DNA from: Bacteroidaceae bacterium
GTDB lineage: Bacteria; Bacteroidota; Bacteroidia; Bacteroidales; Bacteroidaceae
Reading direction: 5' to 3'
DNA: 39,843 bases
Assembly (NCBI GenBank): GCA_900768625.1
Contig: CAAGDO010000029.1
Coordinates: forward strand, 1 to 39,843
Numbering within the stretch: position 1 is the stretch's first letter; each line of letters begins with the position of its first letter. This document shows, in pieces, positions 8,297 through 16,973 of the stretch. Made by a program: the position numbers and the translations under genes. The notes beneath the pieces are model-generated. The model saw only the letters and a list, made by a program, of their open reading frames with translations, did no database searches and was not told the origin of the DNA.

Positions 8297-8370
8297 AAGA
8301 GGTATAAAGCAACCCAAACCTATGAACACTGAAGTTGAGGAAAAAGTTGCTTTGTACCTCTTATTTTGTT
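8297..8370 (+). terminator. Terminator of gpsA
   Basis: A 17-bp stem (8297-8313 with 8346-8362; AGAGGTATAAAGCAAC and GTTGCTTTGTACCTCT plus one flanking A-T pair) contains one G-U pair and a 32-nt loop, followed by TATTTTGTTT. It lies about 35 bp after the gpsA stop. Confidence 0.75.
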
Positions 8371-8452
8371 TCCTCTCAAAGGTCTTTAGTGCAAATGCGT
8401 TTAAAATCACCATTTTTTACGCTCAGCGAAAGGCAGAACCGCCAAGAATCAT

Positions 8453-8460
8453 TATTTTTG
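8453..8460 (+). promoter_or_regulatory. -7 box of the glucosaminidase gene (TATTTTTG)
   Basis: TATTTTTG fits TAnnTTTG; no good -33 box was seen. A start near 8466 places the ATG at 8462 at or before the first transcribed base, supporting the ATG at 8501 as the translation start. Confidence 0.5.
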
Positions 8461-8500
8461 CATGAATAGGCACACCACGTCATCTAAACCTACTGACAAC

Positions 8501-9421
8501 ATGCTAAGCAAAATACTCCTTCTCCCCTTATTCCTGATTTGCCTCCTTCCCCTCACGGCAACAGGTCAGACCACGCTCTACCGAAACTACATCGAGCGTT
8601 ACTCTCCTATGGCCGTCGACCAAATGTACCGTTACGGCATTCCAGCCAGCATCACACTGGCTCAAGGCTTACTTGAAAGCAATGCCGGACAAAGCACACT
8701 GGCACGCAAAGGCAACAACCACTTCGGAATCAAATGTGGCGGCAGATGGAACGGACGCTACATGCTCCGAAACGATGATGCACCCAATGAACGATTCCGA
8801 GTGTACGGTTCAGTGAAAGAAAGCTATGAAGACCACTCTCAATTCTTGCGGAAGGGACCGCGATATGCCTTCCTTTTCGACTATGACCGAACAGACTACA
8901 AATCATGGGCCCGAGGTCTGAAGAAAGCTGGATACGCCACAAATCCGCGTTACGCTCAGATGATTATCGACGTGATTGAACGAAACGATCTTGCTCGATT
9001 CGACCAAGCAAAACGGGCCACACGTCATGAACGCCACGAACAAGAACGAAAACTGGACATAGAAGAGAAATCTGACTATGCCTATCCCATCCACCGCTGC
9101 AACGGTCAATTCTACATCATTGCTCGCAAAGGTGACACATACGCTTCAATCGCTAAAACGATGAAGACACGTGAAAGCAAACTGCGCAAATACAATGATG
9201 CAGACCGCAACATGCGCCCCACACCAGGTTCTGCCGTATTCCTTGGCAAAAAGGCCAAAAAGGCCAGCAAAGACGCAACTAAATGGCATATCATGGGAAC
9301 AGGCGAATCACTCTACACAATCTCTCAGCGCTATGGTATCCGCCTTACCTCTCTCTGCAAGATGAATCCCGTGGATGACAACTATCACTTCCACGTGGGC
9401 GACCGCATCCGCATTCGCTGA
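8501..9421 (+). CDS. Exported glucosaminidase (GH73/FlgJ-like) with two LysM domains
   Basis: A cell-wall hydrolase that probably cuts the GlcNAc-MurNAc glycan backbone. From the ATG at 8501 a signal peptide (KILLLPLFLICLLPLTATG) covers about residues 1-22. The GH73-type domain at about 35-165 carries TLAQGLLESNAGQS with the candidate catalytic glutamate at residue 59, then NNHFGIKC. Two LysM domains follow at about 204-249 and 262-306, joined by a lysine- and alanine-rich linker. An ATG 39 bp upstream adds non-signal-like residues and sits on the promoter, so it is not preferred. This is the second LysM wall hydrolase within 8 kb; the other is an endopeptidase, so they cut different bonds. 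Confidence 0.88.
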   Translation: MLSKILLLPLFLICLLPLTATGQTTLYRNYIERYSPMAVDQMYRYGIPASITLAQGLLESNAGQSTLARKGNNHFGIKCGGRWNGRYMLRNDDAPNERFRVYGSVKESYEDHSQFLRKGPRYAFLFDYDRTDYKSWARGLKKAGYATNPRYAQMIIDVIERNDLARFDQAKRATRHERHEQERKLDIEEKSDYAYPIHRCNGQFYIIARKGDTYASIAKTMKTRESKLRKYNDADRNMRPTPGSAVFLGKKAKKASKDATKWHIMGTGESLYTISQRYGIRLTSLCKMNPVDDNYHFHVGDRIRIR

Positions 9422-9493
9422 TAAAGCGTCTGTTTTCACTGACGCAATACTTTCATTTCTCCACAAGACCACTTCTACAAGACAACCTCTAAC

Positions 9494-10435
9494 ATGCTGC
9501 AATTTTCAAATACACAAACAGCCTTTTCACTTGAGGTGCTTCCCCCTCTCCGCATCAAGAGCATTGACAGTGTTTACCGCACCATTGAGCGACTGATGCC
9601 TTTCAACCCTTCATACATCAACATCACGACGCACCGCAACGAGAACGTATACCACGACCTCGGAAATGGTACATTCGAAAAGCTCAGCGTCAGAAATCGC
9701 CCTGGAACAGTGGCCATTGCTGCGGCCATCAAGGAACGTTACGGCGTACCAACCGTTCCACACATCATCTGCAGTGGATACTCTCGCACTGAGATCGAGA
9801 ATGAACTTTTCGACCTTTCCTTCCTTGGCATCAACAATTTGCTGGTGCTTCGAGGCGACCGTGCCCACGATGAGAATCGTTTTATTCCGACTTCTGGTGG
9901 ACACTCACATGCTGTGGAACTCTGCAGACAGGTGAACGATTTCAACGAGGGAAGACTCATTGACGGCACACTTAGGGAGAAACCTGAAATGCCCTTCACT
10001 TTCGGCGTGGCAGGCTACCCTGAGAAACACGATGAAGCCATGAACCTCGATACAGACATCGAGCATCTGAAAGCAAAAGTAGCCGCTGGAGCGCAATACA
10101 TCGTCACACAGATGTTCTTCGACAATTCCCGCTACTTCGACTTCGTCGAGCGTCTGCGCAAAGAAGGTATCAACGTACCAGTCATACCTGGACTAAAGCC
10201 ACTGACCACGCTCAACCACTGCACCATGCTGCCCAAAACGTTCCACATCGATTTCCCCACCGAACTCGCCACCGAACTCGCCAAATGCCGCAGCAATGCC
10301 GACGTAAAATCGCTCGGAGTGGAATGGGCCATTCAGCAAGCACGTGAACTGAAAGCAGCCCATGTGCCCAGCATCCATTTCTACACAATGAACGCAGCTG
10401 AAAGCGTAGAAAAGATTGCACAAGCAGTTTATTAA
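9494..10435 (+). CDS. metF: 5,10-methylenetetrahydrofolate reductase
   Basis: An FAD-dependent TIM-barrel enzyme that reduces 5,10-methylene-THF to 5-methyl-THF, the methyl donor used by the methionine synthase encoded next. Family features in order: FSLEVLPP with the catalytic glutamate near the N terminus; NITTHRNE; HIICSGYSRTEIENEL; LVLRGDRAHDE; FGVAGYPEKHDEA; YIVTQMFFDN; and PVIPGLKPL. At 313 residues it is a normal bacterial length. It follows the glucosaminidase by 72 bp with only a weak 5-bp hairpin between, and precedes metH by about 150 bp, so metF and metH form a functional pair. Confidence 0.94.
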   Translation: MLQFSNTQTAFSLEVLPPLRIKSIDSVYRTIERLMPFNPSYINITTHRNENVYHDLGNGTFEKLSVRNRPGTVAIAAAIKERYGVPTVPHIICSGYSRTEIENELFDLSFLGINNLLVLRGDRAHDENRFIPTSGGHSHAVELCRQVNDFNEGRLIDGTLREKPEMPFTFGVAGYPEKHDEAMNLDTDIEHLKAKVAAGAQYIVTQMFFDNSRYFDFVERLRKEGINVPVIPGLKPLTTLNHCTMLPKTFHIDFPTELATELAKCRSNADVKSLGVEWAIQQARELKAAHVPSIHFYTMNAAESVEKIAQAVY

Positions 10436-10470
10436 GCCATAGATAGACAGACATTCATTCCATACTCCCG

Positions 10471-10556
10471 GCAGGTGTTCAAAAAAAGCAACAAAAACTT
10501 TTGAGCACCTGCTTATCGTACACATCAACATCACAGAACGAATTCTACTTCGTTCT
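10471..10556 (+). other. Two tandem hairpins in the metF-metH gap
   Basis: The first hairpin has a 14-bp stem (10471-10484 with 10499-10512) with one G-U pair and a 14-nt A-rich loop. The second has a perfect 8-bp stem, AGAACGAA (10535-10542) and TTCGTTCT (10549-10556), with a 6-nt loop. Neither is followed by a run of T. No cobalamin or SAM riboswitch core was recognised. They may end or attenuate the metF transcript or act in the metH leader. Confidence 0.5.
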
Positions 10557-10587
10557 TCCATCCCATACAACACAAAAAACGACTCCT

Positions 10588-13500
10588 ATGTCTCATCTTG
10601 ACAAAGCATATTTTCAGGAACTTCTCAGTCGACGCATACTTGTGCTCGATGGAGCCATGGGCACCATGATTCAGCGTTTCCACCTTACGGAAAAAGACTT
10701 CAGAGGCGAACTACTCAAAGATATACCCACTAAGCAACAAGGCAACAATGACATCATCGCCCTAACTTGCCCTGATGTACTGCGCAGTATCCACAGACAA
10801 TACCTCGAAGCTGGTGCCGATATCATCTCCACCGACACATTCAATGCCCAACGTATATCGCAAGCAGACTATCAGACTGAGAATTGGGTCAGACAGATGA
10901 ATATTGCAGCAGCTCACCTGGCCCGTGAGGAAGCAGACCGCATGAGCGCCCTCACCCCCTCCAAACCACGCTTTGTGGCTGCCTCCATCGGTCCGACAAA
11001 CAAAACGCTCAGTATGTCGCCCGACGTAGAAAATCCGGCCTACCGCGCTGTCTCTTTCGACGAAATGCGTGATGCATACGAAGAGCAAATGGAAGCACTT
11101 GCCGAAGGCGGAGTTGACCTCTTTCTCCTCGAAACCATCTTCGACACGCTCAACACTAAAGCGGCCCTGATGGCTGCTAACCGTGTAAGCCGTCGCACAA
11201 AGAGAGTCATCCCCATCATGCTCAGCGTCACCATAGCCGATGCCAGCGGCCGCATGCTTTCTGGACAGACACTCGAGGCTTTCCTTACTTCTGTAAGCCA
11301 CGATGAAGCCATACTCTCCGTCGGACTCAACTGTTCGTTCGGAGCAGAAGATATGCTCCCCCATCTGCAACTACTGGCTGAAAAATCCCCCTATCTGGTC
11401 AGTGCTCACCCCAATGCCGGTCTGCCCAACGAAGAAGGAGTCTACACCGAAACACCAGAAATGATGGCCAAAGCTGTAGGGAAATTTGTCGACCACAAAT
11501 GGGTGAACATCATCGGCGGTTGCTGTGGCTCCACACCCGAACACATCCGTGCCCTATCCATTCTGGCTGAAGGACACGAAAGCCGCCCACTCCCCAAAGG
11601 ACTCTGCACAGACTGGCTTTCCGGCCTTGAAACGCTTAACCCGATGAAAGGCATGTTCATGAACGTTGGCGAACGATGTAATGTGGCGGGTAGCAGAAAA
11701 TTCCTTCGTCTCATCAACGAAAAGAACTATGACGAAGCACTCTCCATTGCCCGCAAGCAAGTGCGGGACGGAGCCACAATCATTGACATTAACATGGATG
11801 ACGGTCTACTCGACGCCACTGAGGAGATGAAGCATTTCCTCAATCTCATGGCCTCAGATCCCGAAGTTGCCCGTATTCCCTGGATGATTGACTCCTCGCG
11901 CTTTGAAGTAATCGAGCAAGCTCTCAAATGCGTCCAGGGAAAATGCGTGGTCAATTCCATCTCACTCAAAACTGGTGAAGAAGCCTTCCTTGATCATGCC
12001 CGAACAATCCGCGAATATGGTGCCGCCATGGTTGTCATGGCTTTTGACGAAGAAGGACAAGCCACTACCTATCAACGCAAAATAGACATTTGCCAACGTG
12101 CCTACTGCCTCCTCACTCAAAAAGCGGGAATAGCCCCTCGTGACATTATCTTCGACCCCAACGTACTCACCGTTGCCACGGGTATGAAAGAACACAACCG
12201 CTATGGAGCGGACTTCATTGAAGCTACAGGCTGGATTCGGCATAATCTTCCCGAAGCCCACGTCAGTGGAGGCGTAAGTAACCTCTCTTTTGCTTTCCGC
12301 GGCAACAACTACTTACGCGAGGCCATGCACTCCGTCTTTCTCTTCCACGGTATGAAGCAGGGTATGGACATGGGAATTGTCAATCCTGCATCGAAAGTCA
12401 TGTATGGCGATATCCCCGCTGACCTGCTTGAAGCCATCACCGACGTCATCCTATGCCGCCGAGATGACGCAGCCGAACGCCTCACCGACAAAGCCAACGA
12501 ACTCCGCGAACTCCAACTCACCACCAAGGAGCAAGCTCCTGCTATCGACCGCTCCACCCTCAGCCTTGAGCAGCGCTTGAGCGATGCACTGCGTAGCGGC
12601 GACGACGAATTCCTCACAGCCGACCTTGAAGAAGCACTCACCGCCTACCCCACTCCAGGAAGTATCATCGAAGGCCCTCTCATGAAAGGTATGCAACTAG
12701 TGGGTGACCTTTTCGGAGAAGGAAAGATGTTCCTACCCCAAGTCGTCAAATCGGCCCGAACCATGAAGAAGGCCGTAAACATCCTTCAGCCCTATCTCGA
12801 GAAATCAAAGGCAACTGCGACACAAAGCAATGGCCGCTACCTCGTGGCCACCGTCAAGGGTGACGTACATGACATTGGGAAAAACATTGTGGCTGTCGTT
12901 TTGGGATGCAACAACTTCGATGTCGTAGACCTCGGAGTCATGACGCCCGCAGAACGTATTGTGAAAACAGTGCTTAACGAACACATCGACTTTGTGGGAC
13001 TCAGTGGTCTGATCACCCCCTCTCTCGACGAAATGTGCCATACGGCGAAAGCCATGGCCGAAGCAGGCATAACGATACCCCTCTTTGTTGGCGGTGCCAC
13101 AACCAGCGACCTTCACACAGCGCTCAAGATTGCTCCTCTCTACGGCGGTCCCGTATTCCGCGTAAACGATGCTGCTCAAAATCCAGTGCTTGCCCTCCAA
13201 CTTCTAGGTCCCGATCGAGAACGCATCATTGCAGAAAACCGTGCTCACCAGATTCGCCTTGTGGCCGAATATGAGGCACGGAAGAACGCTAGCGCAGCAT
13301 CAGCTCCTAAAGCTTCACCTCACACAGAAAAAGCCCTCCCTTGCGAATGTGCAGACCATACTCCTACAAACGCAACGCGCTATCGTGCATCGACCTCATC
13401 CGACCTCTCCCAGCCTCTGCCTGACGCACAACAGAAAATCATGCCCCATAGCCAAAGACTGAACATCAACTGGGAAAAAGAACGTTTGCCACGCCCCACC

Positions 13501-14298
13501 TACAAAGGGCTCCGCACCTTCCCCCGAATTCCCATCAGCGAAGTGCGCCCACTCATCAACTGGACTTACTTCAATAAGCTTTGGCACACCAATCGCCGCA
13601 CCGTAGCCCACGTCGACCAGCAACTGGAACACGAAGCTCTCCAATGCGTGCGAAATGATGCCGAGCAGATGCTGTCCCATTTGGAGCTCCACCACTACAT
13701 GCAGGCACAAGTGGCCTTCTATCCCGCCAACGGAACATCAGGAAGCATCCTCATCCATAACTCCGAGAGCGACCAGCCAACACTCGAAATCCCCACGCCG
13801 CGTCAATTGCGCCCTTCATCCCAAGGTGCACCTCGTCTCTCGCTGTGTGATTTTGTAGCTCCTGAGCCGTTTCACGATTGGATAGGCGTATTTGCCCTCA
13901 CAGTTTCACCCTCATTCATGAGTGAACTTGAAGACTTGAAGCAAAGCGACAACACCTATGCTGCACTTCTCATGCAAAGCCTTGGCGACCGTCTGGCTGA
14001 AGCCACCTCTGAATGGTTGCACCGCAAAGTGCGCAAACACCTTTGGGGTTACGCCCCCGATGAAGCCCTCACAAACGGAGAACTCGCAAAATGTGCCTAT
14101 CAAGGTATACGCCCAGCCGTGGGCTATCCCTCACTGCCCGATCTACGGCTCATCTTCCCCGTCTCATCGCTCCTCGACTTCCACTCCCTCGGCATCCGAC
14201 TGACAGAAAATGGAGCCATGTATCCGCAAAGTTCAATTTGTGGCCTGCTCCTTAGCAGCCCCCACGCCACCTACTTCGCTGTGGACTCCTCCATGTGA
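10588..14298 (+). CDS. metH: Cobalamin-dependent methionine synthase
   Basis: Transfers the methyl group of 5-methyl-THF through cobalamin to homocysteine. The 1236-residue protein has all four modules. The homocysteine domain is at about 1-325, with zinc ligands C249 (GLNCSFG), C312 and C313 (GGCCGS). The pterin-binding domain is at about 345-625, the cobalamin cap and binding domains at about 650-890 with the DxHxxG signature D759-H761-G764, and the AdoMet reactivation domain from about 960, ending with RPAVGYPS. The ATG at 10588 begins the usual SHLDKAYFQELLSRRILVLDG; an upstream in-frame TTG lies in the leader hairpins. The linker between the cobalamin and activation domains (about 885-955) is long, low-complexity and has its own Cys residues. 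Confidence 0.96.
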   Translation: MSHLDKAYFQELLSRRILVLDGAMGTMIQRFHLTEKDFRGELLKDIPTKQQGNNDIIALTCPDVLRSIHRQYLEAGADIISTDTFNAQRISQADYQTENWVRQMNIAAAHLAREEADRMSALTPSKPRFVAASIGPTNKTLSMSPDVENPAYRAVSFDEMRDAYEEQMEALAEGGVDLFLLETIFDTLNTKAALMAANRVSRRTKRVIPIMLSVTIADASGRMLSGQTLEAFLTSVSHDEAILSVGLNCSFGAEDMLPHLQLLAEKSPYLVSAHPNAGLPNEEGVYTETPEMMAKAVGKFVDHKWVNIIGGCCGSTPEHIRALSILAEGHESRPLPKGLCTDWLSGLETLNPMKGMFMNVGERCNVAGSRKFLRLINEKNYDEALSIARKQVRDGATIIDINMDDGLLDATEEMKHFLNLMASDPEVARIPWMIDSSRFEVIEQALKCVQGKCVVNSISLKTGEEAFLDHARTIREYGAAMVVMAFDEEGQATTYQRKIDICQRAYCLLTQKAGIAPRDIIFDPNVLTVATGMKEHNRYGADFIEATGWIRHNLPEAHVSGGVSNLSFAFRGNNYLREAMHSVFLFHGMKQGMDMGIVNPASKVMYGDIPADLLEAITDVILCRRDDAAERLTDKANELRELQLTTKEQAPAIDRSTLSLEQRLSDALRSGDDEFLTADLEEALTAYPTPGSIIEGPLMKGMQLVGDLFGEGKMFLPQVVKSARTMKKAVNILQPYLEKSKATATQSNGRYLVATVKGDVHDIGKNIVAVVLGCNNFDVVDLGVMTPAERIVKTVLNEHIDFVGLSGLITPSLDEMCHTAKAMAEAGITIPLFVGGATTSDLHTALKIAPLYGGPVFRVNDAAQNPVLALQLLGPDRERIIAENRAHQIRLVAEYEARKNASAASAPKASPHTEKALPCECADHTPTNATRYRASTSSDLSQPLPDAQQKIMPHSQRLNINWEKERLPRPTYKGLRTFPRIPISEVRPLINWTYFNKLWHTNRRTVAHVDQQLEHEALQCVRNDAEQMLSHLELHHYMQAQVAFYPANGTSGSILIHNSESDQPTLEIPTPRQLRPSSQGAPRLSLCDFVAPEPFHDWIGVFALTVSPSFMSELEDLKQSDNTYAALLMQSLGDRLAEATSEWLHRKVRKHLWGYAPDEALTNGELAKCAYQGIRPAVGYPSLPDLRLIFPVSSLLDFHSLGIRLTENGAMYPQSSICGLLLSSPHATYFAVDSSM

Positions 14299-14407
14299 TG
14301 TGAAAAGTTCCAACTCTTCAGGAATAGGCCCAAAAGCGGAGTTTCTACCCCCCAAAAGCCGAAAAAGCCACTTTTTGAATATTTTTTCTCATTTTTTCTT
14401 CGAATCA

Positions 14408-14439
14408 TTTGGACGTTTCGGGAAAAAGCCCTACCTTTG
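14408..14439 (+). promoter_or_regulatory. Promoter of tRNA-Tyr (TTTG-N20-TACCTTTG)
   Basis: TTTG at 14408-14411 and TACCTTTG at 14432-14439 with 20 bp between match the Bacteroidota consensus fully. The transcript would start about 15 nt before the mature tRNA. Confidence 0.8.
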
Positions 14440-14459
14440 CACTCGCAAAACAGAAACAA

Positions 14460-14542
14460 GGGCAAATACCAGAGTGGCCAAATGGGGCAGACTGTAAATC
14501 TGCTGGCTTACGCCTTCGGTGGTTCGAATCCATCTTTGCCCA
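14460..14542 (+). tRNA. tRNA-Tyr (anticodon GTA)
   Basis: A class II tRNA of 83 nt with the long variable arm expected for bacterial tRNA-Tyr. The acceptor stem is GGGCAAA with TTTGCCC. The anticodon stem GCAGA with TCTGC surrounds CTGTAAA, giving anticodon GTA at 14494-14496. The T loop is TTCGAAT and the discriminator A is at 14542. CCA is not encoded. It has its own promoter and terminator. Confidence 0.96.
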
Positions 14543-14546
14543 CATT

Positions 14547-14586
14547 AAAGAGTCGTTACACTTTGATTGTGTAATGACTCTTTTTT
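14547..14586 (+). terminator. Terminator of tRNA-Tyr
   Basis: A 15-bp stem (14547-14561 with 14569-14583) with one G-U pair and a 7-nt loop overlaps the start of a run of T ending at 14586. It begins 5 nt after the tRNA. Confidence 0.9.
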
Positions 14587-14645
14587 CGTTTATCTATTCC
14601 TACTCACACTGCTCTTACAAACACACCCTATCCATCCCTGGAAAC

Positions 14646-14723
14646 GAAAAATCCCGTGGAATTTCTTCGTTGACTTGGCTTAGCCACTAGCAAAGACAAA
14701 ATCAACGAAAAAATCACACGGGA
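14646..14723 (-). terminator. Terminator of purC
   Basis: Read on the - strand, TCCCGTG pairs with CACGGGA (plus positions 14717-14723 and 14652-14658). Inside, a 12-bp stem (14702-14713 with 14662-14673) has one U-G pair, and the two are separated by a 3x3 internal loop. A run of five T follows on the - strand. It lies 25 bp past the purC stop. Confidence 0.75.
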
Positions 14724-14747
14724 ATTTCACGTTAAGAGAAAGAGGAT

Positions 14748-15689
14748 TTACTTGGACAGATAAGCCTCTACATTCTTTTCAATACGAGCAAGCACGTCAC
14801 CTGATTCCTCAGGAACAAACTTCTCACCGATGATATGCTCATAGAGCTCGATGTAACGGGCAGAGATATTATTCACAATCTCATCCGTCATTTCAGGCAC
14901 CTGCTGGCCTTCCTGACCCTGGAAGCCGTTATCCATCAACCATTCGCGTACAAACTCCTTGGAAAGTTGCTTCTGAGGTTCACCCTTCTCGAAACGTTCC
15001 TCATAACCCTCTGAGTAGAAATAGCGTGAAGAGTCAGGAGTGTGGATTTCGTCCATCAAATAGATGGTACCGTTGTGCTTACCAAATTCATACTTGGTAT
15101 CAACAAGGATCAAGCCACGCTGGGCAGCAATCTCTGAACCACGTTCAAAAAGAGCCATCGTGTACTTCTCCAGCACTTCATACTCCTCAGGAGTTGCGAG
15201 GCCGCGAGCCAAGATTTCCTCCTTAGAGATATCGGCATCATGCTCACCGATTTCTGCCTTGGTAGTAGGAGTGATGATGGGTTGGGGGAACTTCTGATTC
15301 TCCTTCATACCCTCGGGCAATTTTACACCGCAAATCTCACGCACACCGCTCTTATAGGCACGCCATGCGCTTCCGCAAAGATAACCACGAACAATCATCT
15401 CAACAGGGAAGCCCTCACACATCACACCCACAGTGACCATGGGGTCAGGAGTGGCAAGCTTCCAGTTAGGACAAATGTCTGTAGTGGCATCGAGGAACTT
15501 GGCTGCAATCTGGTTGAGCACCTGTCCCTTGAAAGGAATACCCTTCGGGAGGACCACGTCGAAGGCCGAAATACGGTCGGTGGCCACCATGGCAAGACGG
15601 TCGCCCAAGTTGTAGACATCACGTACCTTTCCATGATAAACACTTTGCTGACCAGGGAAATGGAAATCGGTTTTTGTTAAAGCTGACAT
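14748..15689 (-). CDS. purC: Phosphoribosylaminoimidazole-succinocarboxamide synthase (SAICAR synthetase)
   Basis: Joins aspartate to CAIR with ATP in purine synthesis. At 313 residues it belongs to the longer SAICAR synthetase type. Visible family segments are YHGKVRDVYNLGD (nucleotide site), ATDRISAFDVVLP, VEMIVRGYLCGSAWRAY, and LILVDTKYEFG followed by LMDEIHTPDSSRYF. It is downstream of phoH by 57 bp with no -7 box between, so the two are probably one - strand operon, as in many Bacteroidales. Confidence 0.96.
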   Translation of the reverse strand: MSALTKTDFHFPGQQSVYHGKVRDVYNLGDRLAMVATDRISAFDVVLPKGIPFKGQVLNQIAAKFLDATTDICPNWKLATPDPMVTVGVMCEGFPVEMIVRGYLCGSAWRAYKSGVREICGVKLPEGMKENQKFPQPIITPTTKAEIGEHDADISKEEILARGLATPEEYEVLEKYTMALFERGSEIAAQRGLILVDTKYEFGKHNGTIYLMDEIHTPDSSRYFYSEGYEERFEKGEPQKQLSKEFVREWLMDNGFQGQEGQQVPEMTDEIVNNISARYIELYEHIIGEKFVPEESGDVLARIEKNVEAYLSK

Positions 15690-15746
15690 ATGATTAATCT
15701 TTAAATCATTGGTTTTTCTTTAAAATGACGGTGAAGAAGTTTCCGC

Positions 15747-16727
15747 TCACTGGGTAGCCTCCTTTTTCTTCGCCTCTCGGAGTTCTTTTCGCTTCTCCTC
15801 ATCGTGTCGATAGGCTTCTACGATTCGAGTGACCAGTTTATGTCGGATGATATCCTTCTGGTTCATCTCAATAAAGCCGATGCCCGGAACATCGTGAAGG
15901 ATACGCTGCGCCTCCACCAATCCGCTCTTCTGCGTCGGCGGGAGGTCTATCTGCGTACAGTCACCCGTAATGATCATCTTTGTATTCCATCCCATACGGG
16001 TTAGGAACATCTTGATCTGCGCCGTAGTCGTATTCTGAGCTTCATCCAGAATGACCACAGCATCATTCAGCGTTCGTCCGCGCATGAAAGCCAAGGGTGC
16101 AATCTGGATGACATTTCCACCCATATACTCTTGCAATTTTGCCGCTGGAATCATCTCCTGCAAAGCATCGTAGAGCGGTTGGAGATAAGGGTCAATTTTA
16201 TCCTTCATATCACCAGGAAGAAAGCCCAACTTCTCTCCTGCCTCTACGGCCGGACGACTAAGGATGATTTTCTTCACCTCCTTATTCTTGAGCGCTCTTA
16301 CTGCCAAAGCAATAGCCGTATAAGTCTTTCCCGATCCAGCGGGACCCACAGCGAAAAGCATGTCGCAGCGATTATAGGCCTCCACCAGACGACGCTGGTT
16401 TTCCGTTCTCGGGGTGATGGGCTTTCCACCAGTGCTATAGACGATGACATCATCTGCCGATTCGACATTGGACTTACGGCCCTTGAGAATATTCACGATA
16501 TCCTCTTCGCTCAAACGATTGTATTTTGCACAATGCTTGTCGAGCGATTGGAACACTTCTTCAAAAGCAGCCATATCCTCTTCTCCACCCATCACTCTGA
16601 CCACATTGTCACGTGCCATAATCCGGAGTTTGGGACATAAGGCACGAAGCATTTTCAGATTGGCATTACCCGAACCGTAGAACACCACAGGATCGGATTC
16701 ATCAAGTATGAAATGTTTTTCTATCAT
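15747..16727 (-). CDS. phoH: PhoH-like (YbeZ-type) P-loop ATPase
   Basis: A cytoplasmic ATPase of the PhoH family, linked in other bacteria with RNA metabolism and the YbeY endonuclease; its exact reaction is not settled. An N-terminal KH-like region lies at about 10-70. The PhoH core has Walker A GPAGSGKT at 128-135, the SRPAVEAGEKLGFLPGD segment, and Walker B VILDEAQN, followed by ITGDCTQIDLP. It ends in a charged lysine/glutamate-rich tail. The length of 326 residues is usual. It is probably transcribed from the - strand box at 16807-16814, together with purC. Confidence 0.92.
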   Translation of the reverse strand: MIEKHFILDESDPVVFYGSGNANLKMLRALCPKLRIMARDNVVRVMGGEEDMAAFEEVFQSLDKHCAKYNRLSEEDIVNILKGRKSNVESADDVIVYSTGGKPITPRTENQRRLVEAYNRCDMLFAVGPAGSGKTYTAIALAVRALKNKEVKKIILSRPAVEAGEKLGFLPGDMKDKIDPYLQPLYDALQEMIPAAKLQEYMGGNVIQIAPLAFMRGRTLNDAVVILDEAQNTTTAQIKMFLTRMGWNTKMIITGDCTQIDLPPTQKSGLVEAQRILHDVPGIGFIEMNQKDIIRHKLVTRIVEAYRHDEEKRKELREAKKKEATQ

Positions 16728-16806
16728 TCAGTTTCAGTCGGATGAGTTATATGTGTTAGGGTAAAGGATGGTATGCGAAAGGGATGACATCGCTTTAAAA
16801 TCACTG

Positions 16807-16814
16807 CAAAATTA
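16807..16814 (-). promoter_or_regulatory. -7 box for phoH-purC (TAATTTTG on the - strand)
   Basis: On the - strand this reads TAATTTTG, fitting TAnnTTTG, 80 bp upstream of the phoH start. No good -33 box was seen. It is divergent from the + strand box at 16847-16854. Confidence 0.5.
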
Positions 16815-16846
16815 ATCAATCCCTATGATTTCTGTCACTTTTTTCG

Positions 16847-16854
16847 TACTTTTG
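16847..16854 (+). promoter_or_regulatory. -7 box for the DUF5715 gene (TACTTTTG)
   Basis: TACTTTTG fits TAnnTTTG and lies about 120 bp before the ATG at 16974. The -33 element is not clear. Together with the - strand box 40 bp away it forms a divergent promoter region. Confidence 0.5.
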
Positions 16855-16973
16855 TGTGTATTTTTTTCCGCCTACGCCCCAACTTCCCTCACAAAAGGAA
16901 AGAAGCGTACGATTTCCAGCCGTCCTTCTGAGCCGGCCATCCCTTTCATTCCTATCTTTCACATCATCCGAAC

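Noticed and set aside
8265..8465. 66-codon frame between gpsA and the glucosaminidase gene
   Set aside because: It spans the gpsA terminator and the next promoter.
10436..10587. Cobalamin or SAM riboswitch upstream of metH
   Set aside because: No B12-box or SAM riboswitch core could be recognised in the 150-bp gap; only two simple hairpins are visible.
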